Source of the DNA: M3007 sp041736625
GTDB lineage: Bacteria; Bacteroidota; Bacteroidia; Chitinophagales; Saprospiraceae
Reading direction: 5' to 3'
Assembly (NCBI GenBank): GCA_041736625.1
Contig: JBGSTG010000051.1
Location: 26,623 to 90,622 of the forward strand
DNA: 64,000 bases
In this document: positions 53,578 through 62,521 of the stretch, one piece after another
Position numbering within the stretch: the stretch's first letter is position 1
Layout of the letters: every line of letters begins with the position of its first letter
The notes under the pieces: model-generated
Seen by the model: the letters and a program-made list of their open reading frames with translations, nothing else
What the model was told of the DNA's origin: nothing
Databases searched by the model: none
Made by a program: the position numbers and the translations under genes

Positions 53578-55182
53578 ATGTTCAAAAAAATCTTGCTCGG
53601 TCTGGGCGTTTTGCTGGCCTTGTTCGCCGCCGTCGCTTCGTGGTATTTCATCGCCGACCGGGGCGACAAATACACGTTCCCTGCGGTGGACGAATCGCAA
53701 ATCCCGCAGTTTTCGGAAGCGAAAATTGATTTCAAAAACAACTACGACAAAAAAAAATCGCTGCCGTTGATGGCCGCCGCCGCAACCGACCTGGACGGCG
53801 ACGGCGTGGAGGAACTCTTTTTCGGCGGTGGTTTGGGACAAGCCGACGGCTGGTTCAAATTTGAAAACGGCGGCTTCGCCGATGTCACCCAAAAATTGGG
53901 CTGGCAGAAAAATTTGGACAACACGACCCTTGGAATTTCGTGCATTGACCTCGACCGCGACAGCCTCACCGACGTACTTGTGACCCGCGAGGAGGGTGTG
54001 CTTTTTTACAAAAACACGGGAAAAGGTTTTGTCGCCCCGCAAAAACTGGACTTGCCTTTTGATGAAAAATCGCAGCCCGTTGCCGTCGCCGTCGCCGATT
54101 TGAACAACGACGGCTGGGCCGATTTTTTCGTCAGTGCCTACCTCAAAAAAGACCACATGGAAGGCCAGACCATTTTCAACAAAGAAGGCTACGGCGGCAA
54201 CAGCAAACTGTTTTTGAACAAGGGCAACAACACCTTCCGCGACATCACCGCCGAGGCGGGTTTGACCTACACGCACAACACGTTTTGCGCCGTTTTCGTG
54301 GATTTGAACAACGACAACCTGCCCGATTTGGTGGTCGCCCACGACACGGGCGAACCACGCATTTATCAAAACAAGGGCGGGATGAAATTTGAAAAAGTGG
54401 TGCACCCGCTGACCAATATTTTCAGTTACCCAATGGGCATCGCCGTCGGCGATTACAACAATGACGGCTTGCAGGATTTGTTTTTCTCGAACGTCGGCAG
54501 CACGATGCCGGCCATGATTTTGCGCGGCGATTTGCGGAGCAGCCAAACGTTGTACACGGACATGATTTTTTTGGAAAACAAGGGCAATTTCAAATTTGAG
54601 GACGTGGGCAAAAAAACGAAGACCGCAAAATACGAGTTTTCGTGGGGCGCGCTTTTCGAGGATTTCAACCTCGACGGGGCGCAGGATTTGGTCATCGCCG
54701 AAAATTATGTGGACTTGCCGAACAGCAAGATTTTCCCGCTGCCCTGCCGTTTTTTGATGCAACTGCCCGACCAGACCTTCATGAACATCGAAGGAAAAAC
54801 GCGCACCCAAAACCCGAACAACGCCATTGCCCCGCTCGCGGGCGATTTCAACAACGACGGCTTCCCCGACCTCGTTTTTTCAAACCTCGACGGCACGCCA
54901 AAAGCATTTATCAGCAAGGCGAACGTGGCGAACAATTACCTGAAAATCGTGCTGCCGAACCGCCCCGAATTCCTCAACGCGCGGGTCACGGCCACCCTCT
55001 CCGACGGCAAAACGGTCGTCCTGCAACGGGTCGTCGCCGAGGGTTTGGCCTCCGACCAAAGTAGCACGCTGTTTTTGGGACTGGGGAAAAACGCGGGCAT
55101 CCCCAAAGTGGTGCTCGAACAAATCAATGGGACGAAAAGGGAAATACTGGTTGAGAAAATCAATTCAACTATCAAGATTTGA
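53578..55182 (+). CDS. FG-GAP/VCBS repeat protein (CRTAC1-like)
   Basis: The 534-residue protein has a membrane anchor or signal (KILLGLGVLLALFAAVASWY) and six or seven beta-propeller repeats with Ca-loop motifs such as DLDGDGVEEL, DLNNDGWADF, DLNNDNLPDL, DYNNDGLQDL, DFNLDGAQDL and DFNNDGFPDL. The C-terminal region is like the ASPIC/UnbV end of CRTAC1-type proteins. A surface-bound adhesion or binding role is typical. It ends overlapping the TTG of the next gene by four bases. Confidence 0.88.
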   Translation: MFKKILLGLGVLLALFAAVASWYFIADRGDKYTFPAVDESQIPQFSEAKIDFKNNYDKKKSLPLMAAAATDLDGDGVEELFFGGGLGQADGWFKFENGGFADVTQKLGWQKNLDNTTLGISCIDLDRDSLTDVLVTREEGVLFYKNTGKGFVAPQKLDLPFDEKSQPVAVAVADLNNDGWADFFVSAYLKKDHMEGQTIFNKEGYGGNSKLFLNKGNNTFRDITAEAGLTYTHNTFCAVFVDLNNDNLPDLVVAHDTGEPRIYQNKGGMKFEKVVHPLTNIFSYPMGIAVGDYNNDGLQDLFFSNVGSTMPAMILRGDLRSSQTLYTDMIFLENKGNFKFEDVGKKTKTAKYEFSWGALFEDFNLDGAQDLVIAENYVDLPNSKIFPLPCRFLMQLPDQTFMNIEGKTRTQNPNNAIAPLAGDFNNDGFPDLVFSNLDGTPKAFISKANVANNYLKIVLPNRPEFLNARVTATLSDGKTVVLQRVVAEGLASDQSSTLFLGLGKNAGIPKVVLEQINGTKREILVEKINSTIKI

Positions 55183-56549
55183 AGCACTTCTGGCTAAAAT
55201 ATTGGGAAAAATTAGTCGGCCTCCTCAAACAAGGGCTTACCCCGCCGGAGATGCTTTTGGCAACCTTGTTGGGTTTGTTGCTGACTATTTTTCCAGTGCC
55301 GGGCGTGACCAGCCTGTTGATTGTCGGTGCTGGATTGCGGTTGAGCACCAACATTCCAATCATGATAGCGGTCAGTTATATCGCCACACCCCTACAATTC
55401 TGGGCAATGATGCCTTTTATCCATTTGGGCGAAAAAATCATGGGGGTCCGGCACACATTGTTGACGGTCGAAGCGATAAAAACCGCCTTTGATGCCAGTT
55501 TTTTCTCCGCTGCCAAGGACTTGAGTTTGGAAGTTATTTGTGGCATTAGTGGCTGGGCTGTTTTTTCAATCCCGTTGGCCCTGGTTTTTTTCGTAATTTT
55601 TAGATTTCAGGAAATGAAAAAATTGTTTTTTAAATCCTTCATAGCGGTGTTCTCAATGGTGGTTTTTCAAAACTGCATGAACCAGAACGCGCCCGAAAAA
55701 ACGATGGCCGCCGCCACGTTTGCCGCCGCCAAACTCGCCCCGGTTGCCGCCGAAAATTATTGGTATCAGGGCAAAGCCGAAATCAGCACCTTCGACGTGC
55801 AGCAAGCCCGGTACGGTGAAAACCGCACGGCTGAACAGGTCAATGTCTTTGTCACCGAAGATTTTTCGGCCAAAAAACAGGTCAAACTTGACGACGCACC
55901 TGCCGCCGGAACCGACCGTGTGCCGGTGCTGAAACTCAACGCAATCCGCCGTTTCACGACGGGCATCTATGATTATTCGCTGATGTTTTCGGTCTTTTCG
56001 CCCAACCAAACGCCGACGAGCCGTGCCCTGAAAACGACCTGGACGGTGCAGGATTGGTGCGGGCAGGTGTTCGAACAGACCAATTTGCAGCCCGACGGCG
56101 GCTATCGCCTGCGGCAGTTTTCGTATTTTGAAAAAGAAGGCGACACCGACCAATCGTTCAAGCCCGAACTTCTGGAAGACGAAATCTGGACGGCCCTGCG
56201 GATTGACCCCGCCCGTTTTTCAAAAATGGACGCGGTGAACGTGCTGCCCTCGACCCTTTATTTTCGGTTCCAGCACAAGCCGTTCAAAACCGAAAAAGCC
56301 TCGATTTTGATTGAAAAAGGGCAAACGGAAAGCACCCTGCGACTTGCCTACGCCGACATCGCCCGAAAATTGGACATCCGTTTTGAGACCGCCGCGCCGC
56401 ACCGCATTTTGGGTTGGGAAGAAACGGATGGCGGAAAAACGACGAGCAAAGGCGTTTTGAAAAAAACAATCCTGACCGATTATTGGGCGCGGCACGACAA
56501 TGCCTCCGAGCCGTTGCGCGACTCCATTTCACTTCATTTTTTTCAATGA
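55179..56549 (+). CDS. DUF2062-domain protein fused in frame to a lipoprotein-like protein
   Basis: The open frame of 456 residues starts at a TTG that overlaps the FG-GAP stop. Residues 1-140 are a DUF2062 membrane domain (LTPPEMLLATLLGLLLTIFP and IPIMIAVSYIATPLQFW). From Met146 (MKKLFFKSFIAVFSMVVFQN) a complete lipoprotein signal with a Cys follows, then a 290-residue domain (AAENYWYQGKAEISTFDVQQ) known in Bacteroidota and sometimes mislabelled Maf. As one protein the signal would be buried, so a separate start at 55614 is probable. A real fusion is the alternative. Confidence 0.75.
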   Translation: MKHFWLKYWEKLVGLLKQGLTPPEMLLATLLGLLLTIFPVPGVTSLLIVGAGLRLSTNIPIMIAVSYIATPLQFWAMMPFIHLGEKIMGVRHTLLTVEAIKTAFDASFFSAAKDLSLEVICGISGWAVFSIPLALVFFVIFRFQEMKKLFFKSFIAVFSMVVFQNCMNQNAPEKTMAAATFAAAKLAPVAAENYWYQGKAEISTFDVQQARYGENRTAEQVNVFVTEDFSAKKQVKLDDAPAAGTDRVPVLKLNAIRRFTTGIYDYSLMFSVFSPNQTPTSRALKTTWTVQDWCGQVFEQTNLQPDGGYRLRQFSYFEKEGDTDQSFKPELLEDEIWTALRIDPARFSKMDAVNVLPSTLYFRFQHKPFKTEKASILIEKGQTESTLRLAYADIARKLDIRFETAAPHRILGWEETDGGKTTSKGVLKKTILTDYWARHDNASEPLRDSISLHFFQ

Positions 56550-57052
56550 AAAAGAAACTTATTTTCCTGTTTTTGACCCTTCTGGTTTTTGCCGGAAATT
56601 CCGTTTTCGCCCAAAGCAAGGCCTTCAGGCTGATGCTCAAAACCTTGCTTTCGCACAGCGTGACGGAAATCAACGTCGCGCAGGCGAAGGCAGCGCAGGC
56701 CAATCGCGCCTGGTTGCTCGATGCCCGCGAGCCGCGCGAATTTGAGGTGAGCCACCTCGAAAACGCGCGTTTTGTGGGCTACGAAGATTTTTCGCTCGAC
56801 CGCGTGGCCGACATTCCGAAGGACAGCGCGGTGGTGGTCTATTGCTCGGTCGGTTATCGGAGCGAAAAGGTGGCCGAAAAACTCGTCGCGGCGGGTTTTA
56901 CCAATGTCGTGAATTTGTACGGCGGCCTTTTTCAATGGGTCAACGAAGAAAATACGGTCGTGGACACCGCTGCCCAGCCTACCCGAAAAGTCCATGCGTT
57001 TAGCCGGACATGGGGCGTTTGGCTGAAAAAAGGGGAGAAAATCTATAAATAA
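56546..57052 (+). CDS. secreted rhodanese-domain protein
   Basis: The 168-residue protein has a signal peptide (FLTLLVFAGNSVFAQ) and a single rhodanese domain with DAREPREFEVSHLENAR and active-site Cys100 (VVYCSVGYRSE). The loop after the Cys is VGYRSE, not CRxGxR-type, so sulfur transfer is likely but substrate is unknown. It would act in the periplasm. Its ATG overlaps the preceding stop as ATGA. Confidence 0.88.
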   Translation: MKKKLIFLFLTLLVFAGNSVFAQSKAFRLMLKTLLSHSVTEINVAQAKAAQANRAWLLDAREPREFEVSHLENARFVGYEDFSLDRVADIPKDSAVVVYCSVGYRSEKVAEKLVAAGFTNVVNLYGGLFQWVNEENTVVDTAAQPTRKVHAFSRTWGVWLKKGEKIYK

Positions 57053-57067
57053 ACCATTTCGATTTTC

Positions 57068-57745
57068 ATGTGCACCGTGAGTTTTATGCCGCTTGGGGAC
57101 GGTTTTTTATTGACTTCGAGCCGCGACGAACAAAAAAGCCGCCCGACCCGTCCACCGATGGCCGAAGCGCACAAAGGGCATCGGCTGACCTTTCCGAAAG
57201 ACCTCCATTCGGGCGGGACGTGGCTCGCTTTTGATGCCGAAAACGGGCGAGCGGCATGTCTTTTGAACGGCGCGTTTGAACGACACACCAAAAAAGAAAC
57301 ATACCGGATGAGCCGGGGGCAGGTGCTTTTGGACAGTTTTGTCTATCCGGACGCCAAGATTTTCCATGCCCTGATTGATTTGGAGGACATTGAGCCGTTC
57401 ACGCTTTTGCTTTGGGAAACCCAAAAAGGGTTGCAGTTGCACGAGTTTCGATGGGACGGCTTAGAAAAATATTTTTCGGAAATTGACCTGAGTCGGCCCA
57501 AACTCTGGTCGTCCGCCACGCTGTATGATTCCGAATCGCGCCAACAAAGGCAACAATGGTTCGAGCAATGGCTTGGCCACCACGAGCCATCGAAAATCGC
57601 CGAATTTCATCAGGCCAAACACGGGCAGGACGACCAACAAGACATCGTGATGCGGCGCGAAAACGGGCTGCAAACAGTCAGTATTTCGCAGATAAGATTT
57701 GAAAACGGGGCTTTTTCGATGCAGTATTCGGATTTGACGGGCTGA
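57068..57745 (+). CDS. NRDE family protein (TANGO2-like)
   Basis: The 225-residue protein starts MCTVSFMPLGDGFLLTSSRD. The Cys2 and NRD-like SRDE at 18-21 match the NRDE/TANGO2 family, which has an Ntn-hydrolase-like fold with the N-terminal Cys. Human TANGO2 relates to heme and lipid stress, but the bacterial role is open. SGGTWLAFD and AACLLNG fit the family. It is 15 bp after the rhodanese gene. Confidence 0.85.
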   Translation: MCTVSFMPLGDGFLLTSSRDEQKSRPTRPPMAEAHKGHRLTFPKDLHSGGTWLAFDAENGRAACLLNGAFERHTKKETYRMSRGQVLLDSFVYPDAKIFHALIDLEDIEPFTLLLWETQKGLQLHEFRWDGLEKYFSEIDLSRPKLWSSATLYDSESRQQRQQWFEQWLGHHEPSKIAEFHQAKHGQDDQQDIVMRRENGLQTVSISQIRFENGAFSMQYSDLTG

Positions 57746-57833
57746 TTTTTTTTGGGGGAAACCTATCAGGTTCGGGCTTTTGCTGCGACATTGAAGGCGA
57801 GATTATTTTTTCAAAAACTAAATTTTCAAAAAG

Positions 57834-58292
57834 ATGAAAGTGACTTTTCTACTGGTGTTGGGGCTGTCTTTTGTAGCCTTCACCGCATTTCGGCATTTTG
57901 CCAAACCTGCAACCGTTGCCGAAGGTGGCATCGTTTTTTTTGAAGGGACGTGGCAGGAAGCACTCCTCAAATCAAAAGCGGAGGGCAAGCCCATTTTCCT
58001 CGATGTGTATGCCTCGTGGTGCGGCCCCTGCAAAAAACTCAAAAAGAACACCTTTTCGGATGTCGAAGTCGAGACGTTTTTCAATGAAAACTTCATTAAC
58101 GTCGGCATGGACGGGGAAAGCGAAAACGGGCGGGTGTTGGCGGTGAAATACAGTGTCCGGGGCTATCCTTCTTTGATGTTCGTGAACGGCGAGGGCAAGG
58201 TTTTCAACAGCACGATGGGCTATTACAATGCCAGACAGTTCATGGATTTGGGGCGCGAATCGCTCGCTAATTTTCAATCGAAGAAAAAGTAA
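57834..58292 (+). CDS. secreted/periplasmic thioredoxin-fold protein
   Basis: The 152-residue protein has a signal or anchor (LLVLGLSFVAFTAF) and a thioredoxin fold with SWCGPCKKL (Cys63, Cys66). GYPSLMFVNG holds the cis-Pro. It should be a periplasmic disulfide exchange protein and is one of several thiol proteins in this unit. An 88-bp gap before it has no visible promoter of the shared type. Confidence 0.9.
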   Translation: MKVTFLLVLGLSFVAFTAFRHFAKPATVAEGGIVFFEGTWQEALLKSKAEGKPIFLDVYASWCGPCKKLKKNTFSDVEVETFFNENFINVGMDGESENGRVLAVKYSVRGYPSLMFVNGEGKVFNSTMGYYNARQFMDLGRESLANFQSKKK

Positions 58293-58295
58293 ATT

Positions 58296-58934
58296 ATGCC
58301 ACATTCCCACACGGGCTTTGCGGTCGCCATTGCGTGGCCGGAGACCTTTTGCAAACAGGCTGGCGCGTGGTACGACCCCTTTTTGAACGTGCTCGGCATT
58401 GCCAAAAACCATTATTACAAAGTGGGCCATGCAGCCCTGGTTTTGATAAACGGCGGCGATGGGGCTTGCCATTATTATGATTTTGGGCGGTACCATGCTC
58501 CTTTTGGGCATGGCCGCGTCCGGAGCGCACTGACCGACCACGATTTGAAAATACCTTTTGGCGCATCGTTCGATGAACAGGGCGACGTTGAAAATTTGGC
58601 CGAAATCATTCATTTTTTGACAAACAACGAGGCCTGTCATGGCGCCGGTCGGCTGCATTCGGGCTTCTGTTCGGTCAATTTTGAAATGGCGCAACAGGCC
58701 GTTTTGAAAATGCAGGCGCAAAGCCCCATCATTTATGGCCCGTTCGTGCGGACTGGCACCAATTGTTCGCGGTTTGTGCGGACGGCGATTTTGGCCGGGA
58801 AGCCGAGTTTTGGGAACGCATTTCGGCTGGCTTTTCAATGGACAATCAGCCCGATGCCATTGGCGAACGTGCAGGCCCTCAATTCCAGAAATATTTTTTC
58901 ACCCGTTTTTTCATTAGTTTATGGTGCCCGGTAA
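58296..58934 (+). CDS. DUF6695-like protein of unknown function
   Basis: The 212-residue protein begins MPHSHTGFAVAIAWPETFCK and has HYYKVGHAALVLINGGDG and FGRYHAPFGHGRVRS, with a Cys/His set (TNCSRFV) that looks like a papain-type or permuted NlpC/P60 site. I recall it as DUF6695. That is from memory. It starts 3 bp after the thioredoxin gene and overlaps the next frame by 14 bp. Confidence 0.6.
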   Translation: MPHSHTGFAVAIAWPETFCKQAGAWYDPFLNVLGIAKNHYYKVGHAALVLINGGDGACHYYDFGRYHAPFGHGRVRSALTDHDLKIPFGASFDEQGDVENLAEIIHFLTNNEACHGAGRLHSGFCSVNFEMAQQAVLKMQAQSPIIYGPFVRTGTNCSRFVRTAILAGKPSFGNAFRLAFQWTISPMPLANVQALNSRNIFSPVFSLVYGAR

Positions 58935-59229
58935 TTTGCTGAAAACGACGCTCCCCAGCCCGGCCCTGCCGAGCAATTTGCCGCCGACGGCCCAATGGCT
59001 GGCAGGTGAAGGGGCGGGTTCGTGGTTTGTCATCGAACAAAAAACGGGTGCGAATTTTTGGGTCGGGCGGTTCGACCCGACGGGAAAAAGCGAGTGCGCG
59101 GGCGTTTTTCAATGTTCAGGCAACGGCTGTTTGGATGTTCATTCCGCATTCGTCGTGACCTATCTTTCTCATTGTCAAAAAGTGACCGTAGTTCAAAACA
59201 ACAAGACCGTAATTCTGGAAAGGGTTTGA
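58921..59229 (+). CDS. small protein of unknown function (102 residues)
   Basis: The frame starts MVPGNLLKTTLPSPALPSNL at an ATG just behind a stop in its own frame and overlaps the preceding gene by 14 bp. It is beta-rich (GSWFVIEQKTGANFWVGRFD) with a short Cys-rich centre (CAGVFQCSGNGC). It may have been part of a larger gene with its neighbour. No family is recognised. Confidence 0.6.
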   Translation: MVPGNLLKTTLPSPALPSNLPPTAQWLAGEGAGSWFVIEQKTGANFWVGRFDPTGKSECAGVFQCSGNGCLDVHSAFVVTYLSHCQKVTVVQNNKTVILERV

Positions 59230-59265
59230 TACTTTTTAGAAAACGGCCAATTTAAATTCAATAAA

Positions 59266-59775
59266 ATGATTGCTACACATTGTGTCCAAAACCTTCGTGA
59301 AATCCAGTGCTTGCTGGAATCGCTTTCAATCGATCAATATCAATACAGATTGGAACTACTTTCTGGCGCCTCCATCGGGCAGCATGTCCGGCATATTTTG
59401 GAGTTTTATGTCTGTTTGAATGAAGAAACGGAAAACAGCGTATTGAATTACGACAAAAGGCGGCGCAACCTGAAACTTGAAACCGACCGGCATTTTGCGC
59501 TCCAAAAAATAGGCGAACTGAACACGATGCTCTTGTCCATCAATTGCGATAAGCCGTTGGTTTTGGAAGGCGATTTCAGTTGCAACGAGCATGGGCCGGT
59601 GCGAATGCCGACCTGGTTGAACCGCGAATTGACCTATTGCCTCGAACACAGCATCCATCATCAGGCTCTGATAAAAGTGGGCCTGCGCGAATTGGGCATT
59701 GCTTCAAAAATCAACCAGCAATTTGGGGTCGCGTCGTCCACGTTGCGTTTTCAAAAATCTGGCGTCACCGCCTAA
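59266..59775 (+). CDS. DinB-like (YfiT) family protein
   Basis: The 169-residue helical protein has HVRHILEFYVCL near residue 40 and EHSIHHQALIKVGL near residue 130, which together give the three-His metal site of the DinB/YfiT four-helix fold. Some relatives are thiol-S-transferases dependent on bacillithiol, so a thiol role fits the neighbours, but the exact one is unknown. The gap of 36 bp before it has no shared promoter. Confidence 0.85.
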   Translation: MIATHCVQNLREIQCLLESLSIDQYQYRLELLSGASIGQHVRHILEFYVCLNEETENSVLNYDKRRRNLKLETDRHFALQKIGELNTMLLSINCDKPLVLEGDFSCNEHGPVRMPTWLNRELTYCLEHSIHHQALIKVGLRELGIASKINQQFGVASSTLRFQKSGVTA

Positions 59776-59788
59776 AAAATTAAATCCA

Positions 59789-60202
59789 ATGGCAACTGTC
59801 ATCAAAATCAAAAACCTGCCGGAAGGCTATCAAAGCATCATCACGAACGGCAACCACAGCATTGTCGGCGACGAACCGGTCGCATCAAAGGGCACCGATT
59901 TGGGCCTTGCGCCTTCCGAACTGGTGCTGTCCGGGCTGGCTTTGTGCAAAGTGGCCACCGTTCGATACATCGCCCGAAAAAACAATTGGGCAATTGGCGA
60001 GGTGCGGGCAGAACTCTCGCAGGAAGTCAAACGCGTGGACGGAAAAATGAAGCCCATCATAAAAGTCAACATTGCGATTGACGGCGACCTCACCGACGAA
60101 CAGCGCGGCGAACTTTTGGTGCAGGCGGATACCTGTTACATCCACCGTTTGCTCAATGCCGAGTGGGACATCCAACACGCAGAACCGTTGGAAAATGTTT
60201 GA
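59789..60202 (+). CDS. OsmC family protein
   Basis: The 137-residue protein has the OsmC fold pattern: APSELVLSGLALCKVATVRYIARKN and IDGDLTDEQRGELLVQADTCYIHRLL, which carry the two catalytic Cys positions. OsmC/Ohr proteins reduce organic hydroperoxides with their Cys pair. It begins 13 bp after the DinB-like gene. Confidence 0.92.
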   Translation: MATVIKIKNLPEGYQSIITNGNHSIVGDEPVASKGTDLGLAPSELVLSGLALCKVATVRYIARKNNWAIGEVRAELSQEVKRVDGKMKPIIKVNIAIDGDLTDEQRGELLVQADTCYIHRLLNAEWDIQHAEPLENV

Positions 60203-60205
60203 AAA

Positions 60206-60901
60206 ATGAAAAATTTGGATGCCATTCAACTTTCTGAACAACTCTTGCTGGCGGTAAAAAAGCACGAGCCGACCTTCAAAATCGCCGTGCATTTGGAACT
60301 GATGCCCGAACAAAAACTATCCGACGCGCTCGATTCCGATGCCCGGCGGCTTGCGTTTTGGCTCAATTTGTACAATGCTTTTTTCCAGATTTTGCGCACC
60401 GAACACAAATTGGGACGACCCGATATTTTCCGAAAACGCGCAATCAAAATCGCGGGGAAATCCGTGAGCCTCGACGACATCGAGCACGGCATCCTGCGCC
60501 GAAACCGCCTGAAATGGGGGCTTGGCTACCTGCCCGACCCGTTCGTGCGCCCGTTTGTGCGGAAAATGGCGGTCTCGAAACTGGATTTCCGCGTCCATTT
60601 CGCGCTCAATTGCGGGGCGCGGAGTTGCCCGCCGATTGCTTTTTTTTCCCCGGAAAAAATCGAGCGGCAATTGGACATGGCGATGCACGCATTTCTCGAA
60701 AGCGAAACGGAGGTTTTTCCAGAAAAAAAAGAGGTCAACGTGTCGAGGCTTTTTCAGTGGTTCCGGGGCGATTTCGGCGGCGAGCCGGGCATCCGACGGA
60801 TTTTGGCCGCGACGCTCGGCGACGAGGTTGCCGCGATGCGGATTGGTTTTCGAGACTACGATTGGTCGGAGCAATTGGATAATTTCACAGCACCAAACTG
60901 A
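60206..60901 (+). CDS. DUF547 family protein, second copy
   Basis: The 231-residue protein is a paralogue of the lipoprotein at 47182, without a signal. It has LAFWLNLYNAFFQILRTEHK, SLDDIEHGILRRNRLKWGLG and FALNCGARSCPPIAFFS. A shared pair of His/Asn and Cys motifs makes both likely enzymes of one unknown reaction, in different compartments. It begins 3 bp after the OsmC gene. Confidence 0.9.
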   Translation: MKNLDAIQLSEQLLLAVKKHEPTFKIAVHLELMPEQKLSDALDSDARRLAFWLNLYNAFFQILRTEHKLGRPDIFRKRAIKIAGKSVSLDDIEHGILRRNRLKWGLGYLPDPFVRPFVRKMAVSKLDFRVHFALNCGARSCPPIAFFSPEKIERQLDMAMHAFLESETEVFPEKKEVNVSRLFQWFRGDFGGEPGIRRILAATLGDEVAAMRIGFRDYDWSEQLDNFTAPN

Positions 60902-60913
60902 AATTGAAAAAGC

Positions 60914-61807
60914 ATGAAACACGCCGTTTTTTTTACGTTGTTTTTCCTTTCGGTCGGCTCACTTGCCGCGCAAGGCGCACTCGACGGCTACCTGAAAGGC
61001 AAGGGCAACTTCGTCATCGCACCTTCTTTTTCGAGCAATTCCGCCGACCGTTTTTTTGGCGCAAACGGCATCGAATACGATTTGAAATACAACGGGAACG
61101 GGCTGGGGCTTTTCGCCGAATACGGCCTGACCGACAATTTTGATTTGGTCGGCGTGGCTTCGTACATCATCACGGCCACCCAAAACGGCTTGCAGGACGG
61201 CGGCCTTTTTGCAAAATATCGCCTCGGAAAATGGTCGCAGAAAAAGCGGGGCAGCCTCCATGCCATTCTCGGCACGGGCGTTTCGTTCCCGCTTTCCGAT
61301 TACAAACCGACGGCCAACGGCGCCCTCGGCACGAAATCCGTGGCCGCGCCGCTGCGCCTGATTATGCAATGGGAAACGCCGCTCGGCCTTTTCGTCAACT
61401 TGACGGGCGGCTACAATTGGCGGCTCGACGAGGCTGCCGAAACGGACATTGCCGAGGTCCGAAAAACGCGGCCCGATTTTGAGACCGTTTCGCCGCCGGG
61501 CTATTTCACCGGGCTGGTGAAGGTTGGTTTTCCGGCTGCCCACTACTATCTGGCTGGCTGGTTTGAATGGCAACATGCCAGCGGCGGCTCCGATTTTGCG
61601 CCGGATTTGGCGGATTTGCCGCAGTCATACGGCGTTTCGTACCGACAAATTGGCGGCACGGCGTACTATTCGGATTCGGGAAAAAACGGATTTTATTTTA
61701 GTTCGGGACTGATGTTCGGCGGCAGGAACGTCAGCCGGATTTTCAGGATTACGGGCGGTTATGTCTTCAAATTCAAGCCAAAAAGAGGAAAAAAAGATAA
61801 AGCCTGA
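60914..61807 (+). CDS. outer membrane beta-barrel protein
   Basis: The 297-residue protein has a signal peptide (FFLSVGSLAAQ) and a run of amphipathic strands (GNGLGLFAEYGLTDNFDLVGV, RITGGYVFKFKPK) typical of a transporter-like outer membrane barrel. The function is unknown. It ends the third transcription unit, 17 bp before the last shared promoter. Confidence 0.8.
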   Translation: MKHAVFFTLFFLSVGSLAAQGALDGYLKGKGNFVIAPSFSSNSADRFFGANGIEYDLKYNGNGLGLFAEYGLTDNFDLVGVASYIITATQNGLQDGGLFAKYRLGKWSQKKRGSLHAILGTGVSFPLSDYKPTANGALGTKSVAAPLRLIMQWETPLGLFVNLTGGYNWRLDEAAETDIAEVRKTRPDFETVSPPGYFTGLVKVGFPAAHYYLAGWFEWQHASGGSDFAPDLADLPQSYGVSYRQIGGTAYYSDSGKNGFYFSSGLMFGGRNVSRIFRITGGYVFKFKPKRGKKDKA

Positions 61808-61824
61808 ATTTTTTTTGGGGCGGT

Positions 61825-61853
61825 GGGTGATTTTTTCGAGCCATTGGTATAAA
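61825..61853 (+). promoter_or_regulatory. shared ECF promoter copy 4, before the YceI gene
   Basis: GGGTGATTTTTT, 9 bp, then GGTATAAA, 35 nt before the ATG at 61888. The first 52 bases differ from copy 2 at only three positions. Confidence 0.8.
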
Positions 61854-61887
61854 GGTGTATTGTTTCACAATTCAACCTTTTTCAACA

Positions 61888-62490
61888 ATGGTTTCGACAA
61901 TCAAAAAAATCAGCATGGCGGTCTTCCTGACCGCAATCAGCGTATTTGCGGCAAACGCCCAAAACGCCACGATGTGGAAAGTTGACAATGCGCACACTTC
62001 TGTCAATTTCTCCATCAACCACTTCTTTTCTGCCGTCACTGGCAAGTTCACCAAATTCGACGGGACTTTCAACTTCGACCCTGCCAACCTCAAAGGCAGC
62101 AAGGTCTCGTTTTCCATCCCTGTTTCGAGCGTCAACACGAGCGACGAAAAGCGCGACAATCACCTGCAATCCGCCGACTTCTTCGATGCCAAGAAGTACC
62201 CGAACATGACGTTCGTTTCCACCTCTTTTGAAAAAACATCAGACAAGGAGTTTGTCACCCACGGCAAACTGACCATCCGGGACGTGACCAAGGACGTTGC
62301 GCTTGCCTTCAAAATCACGGGCGAAATGGAGCACCCGATGATGAAAGGAACGGTCATTTTGGGCCTGTCCATCAACACGAAAATCAACCGCACTGAGTAC
62401 GGTGTTGGCACGGGCAGTTGGGCGACGACCATGGTCGTGGGCGATGAGACCGACATCAGCATCAACATGGAACTCAACCGAATGAAGTAA
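61888..62490 (+). CDS. YceI family periplasmic protein
   Basis: The 200-residue protein has a signal peptide (MAVFLTAISVFAANA) and the YceI fold: WKVDNAHTSVNFSINHFFS, KFDGTFNFDPANLKGS and MTFVSTSFEK. YceI proteins bind polyprenoid ligands in a lipocalin-like barrel and are linked to stress. The start at 61888 fits the 35-nt promoter spacing seen in the other copies. It opens the fourth transcription unit. Confidence 0.93.
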   Translation: MVSTIKKISMAVFLTAISVFAANAQNATMWKVDNAHTSVNFSINHFFSAVTGKFTKFDGTFNFDPANLKGSKVSFSIPVSSVNTSDEKRDNHLQSADFFDAKKYPNMTFVSTSFEKTSDKEFVTHGKLTIRDVTKDVALAFKITGEMEHPMMKGTVILGLSINTKINRTEYGVGTGSWATTMVVGDETDISINMELNRMK

Positions 62491-62521
62491 TCCTTTTTCT
62501 CACATTTTAACTTTATGCACA

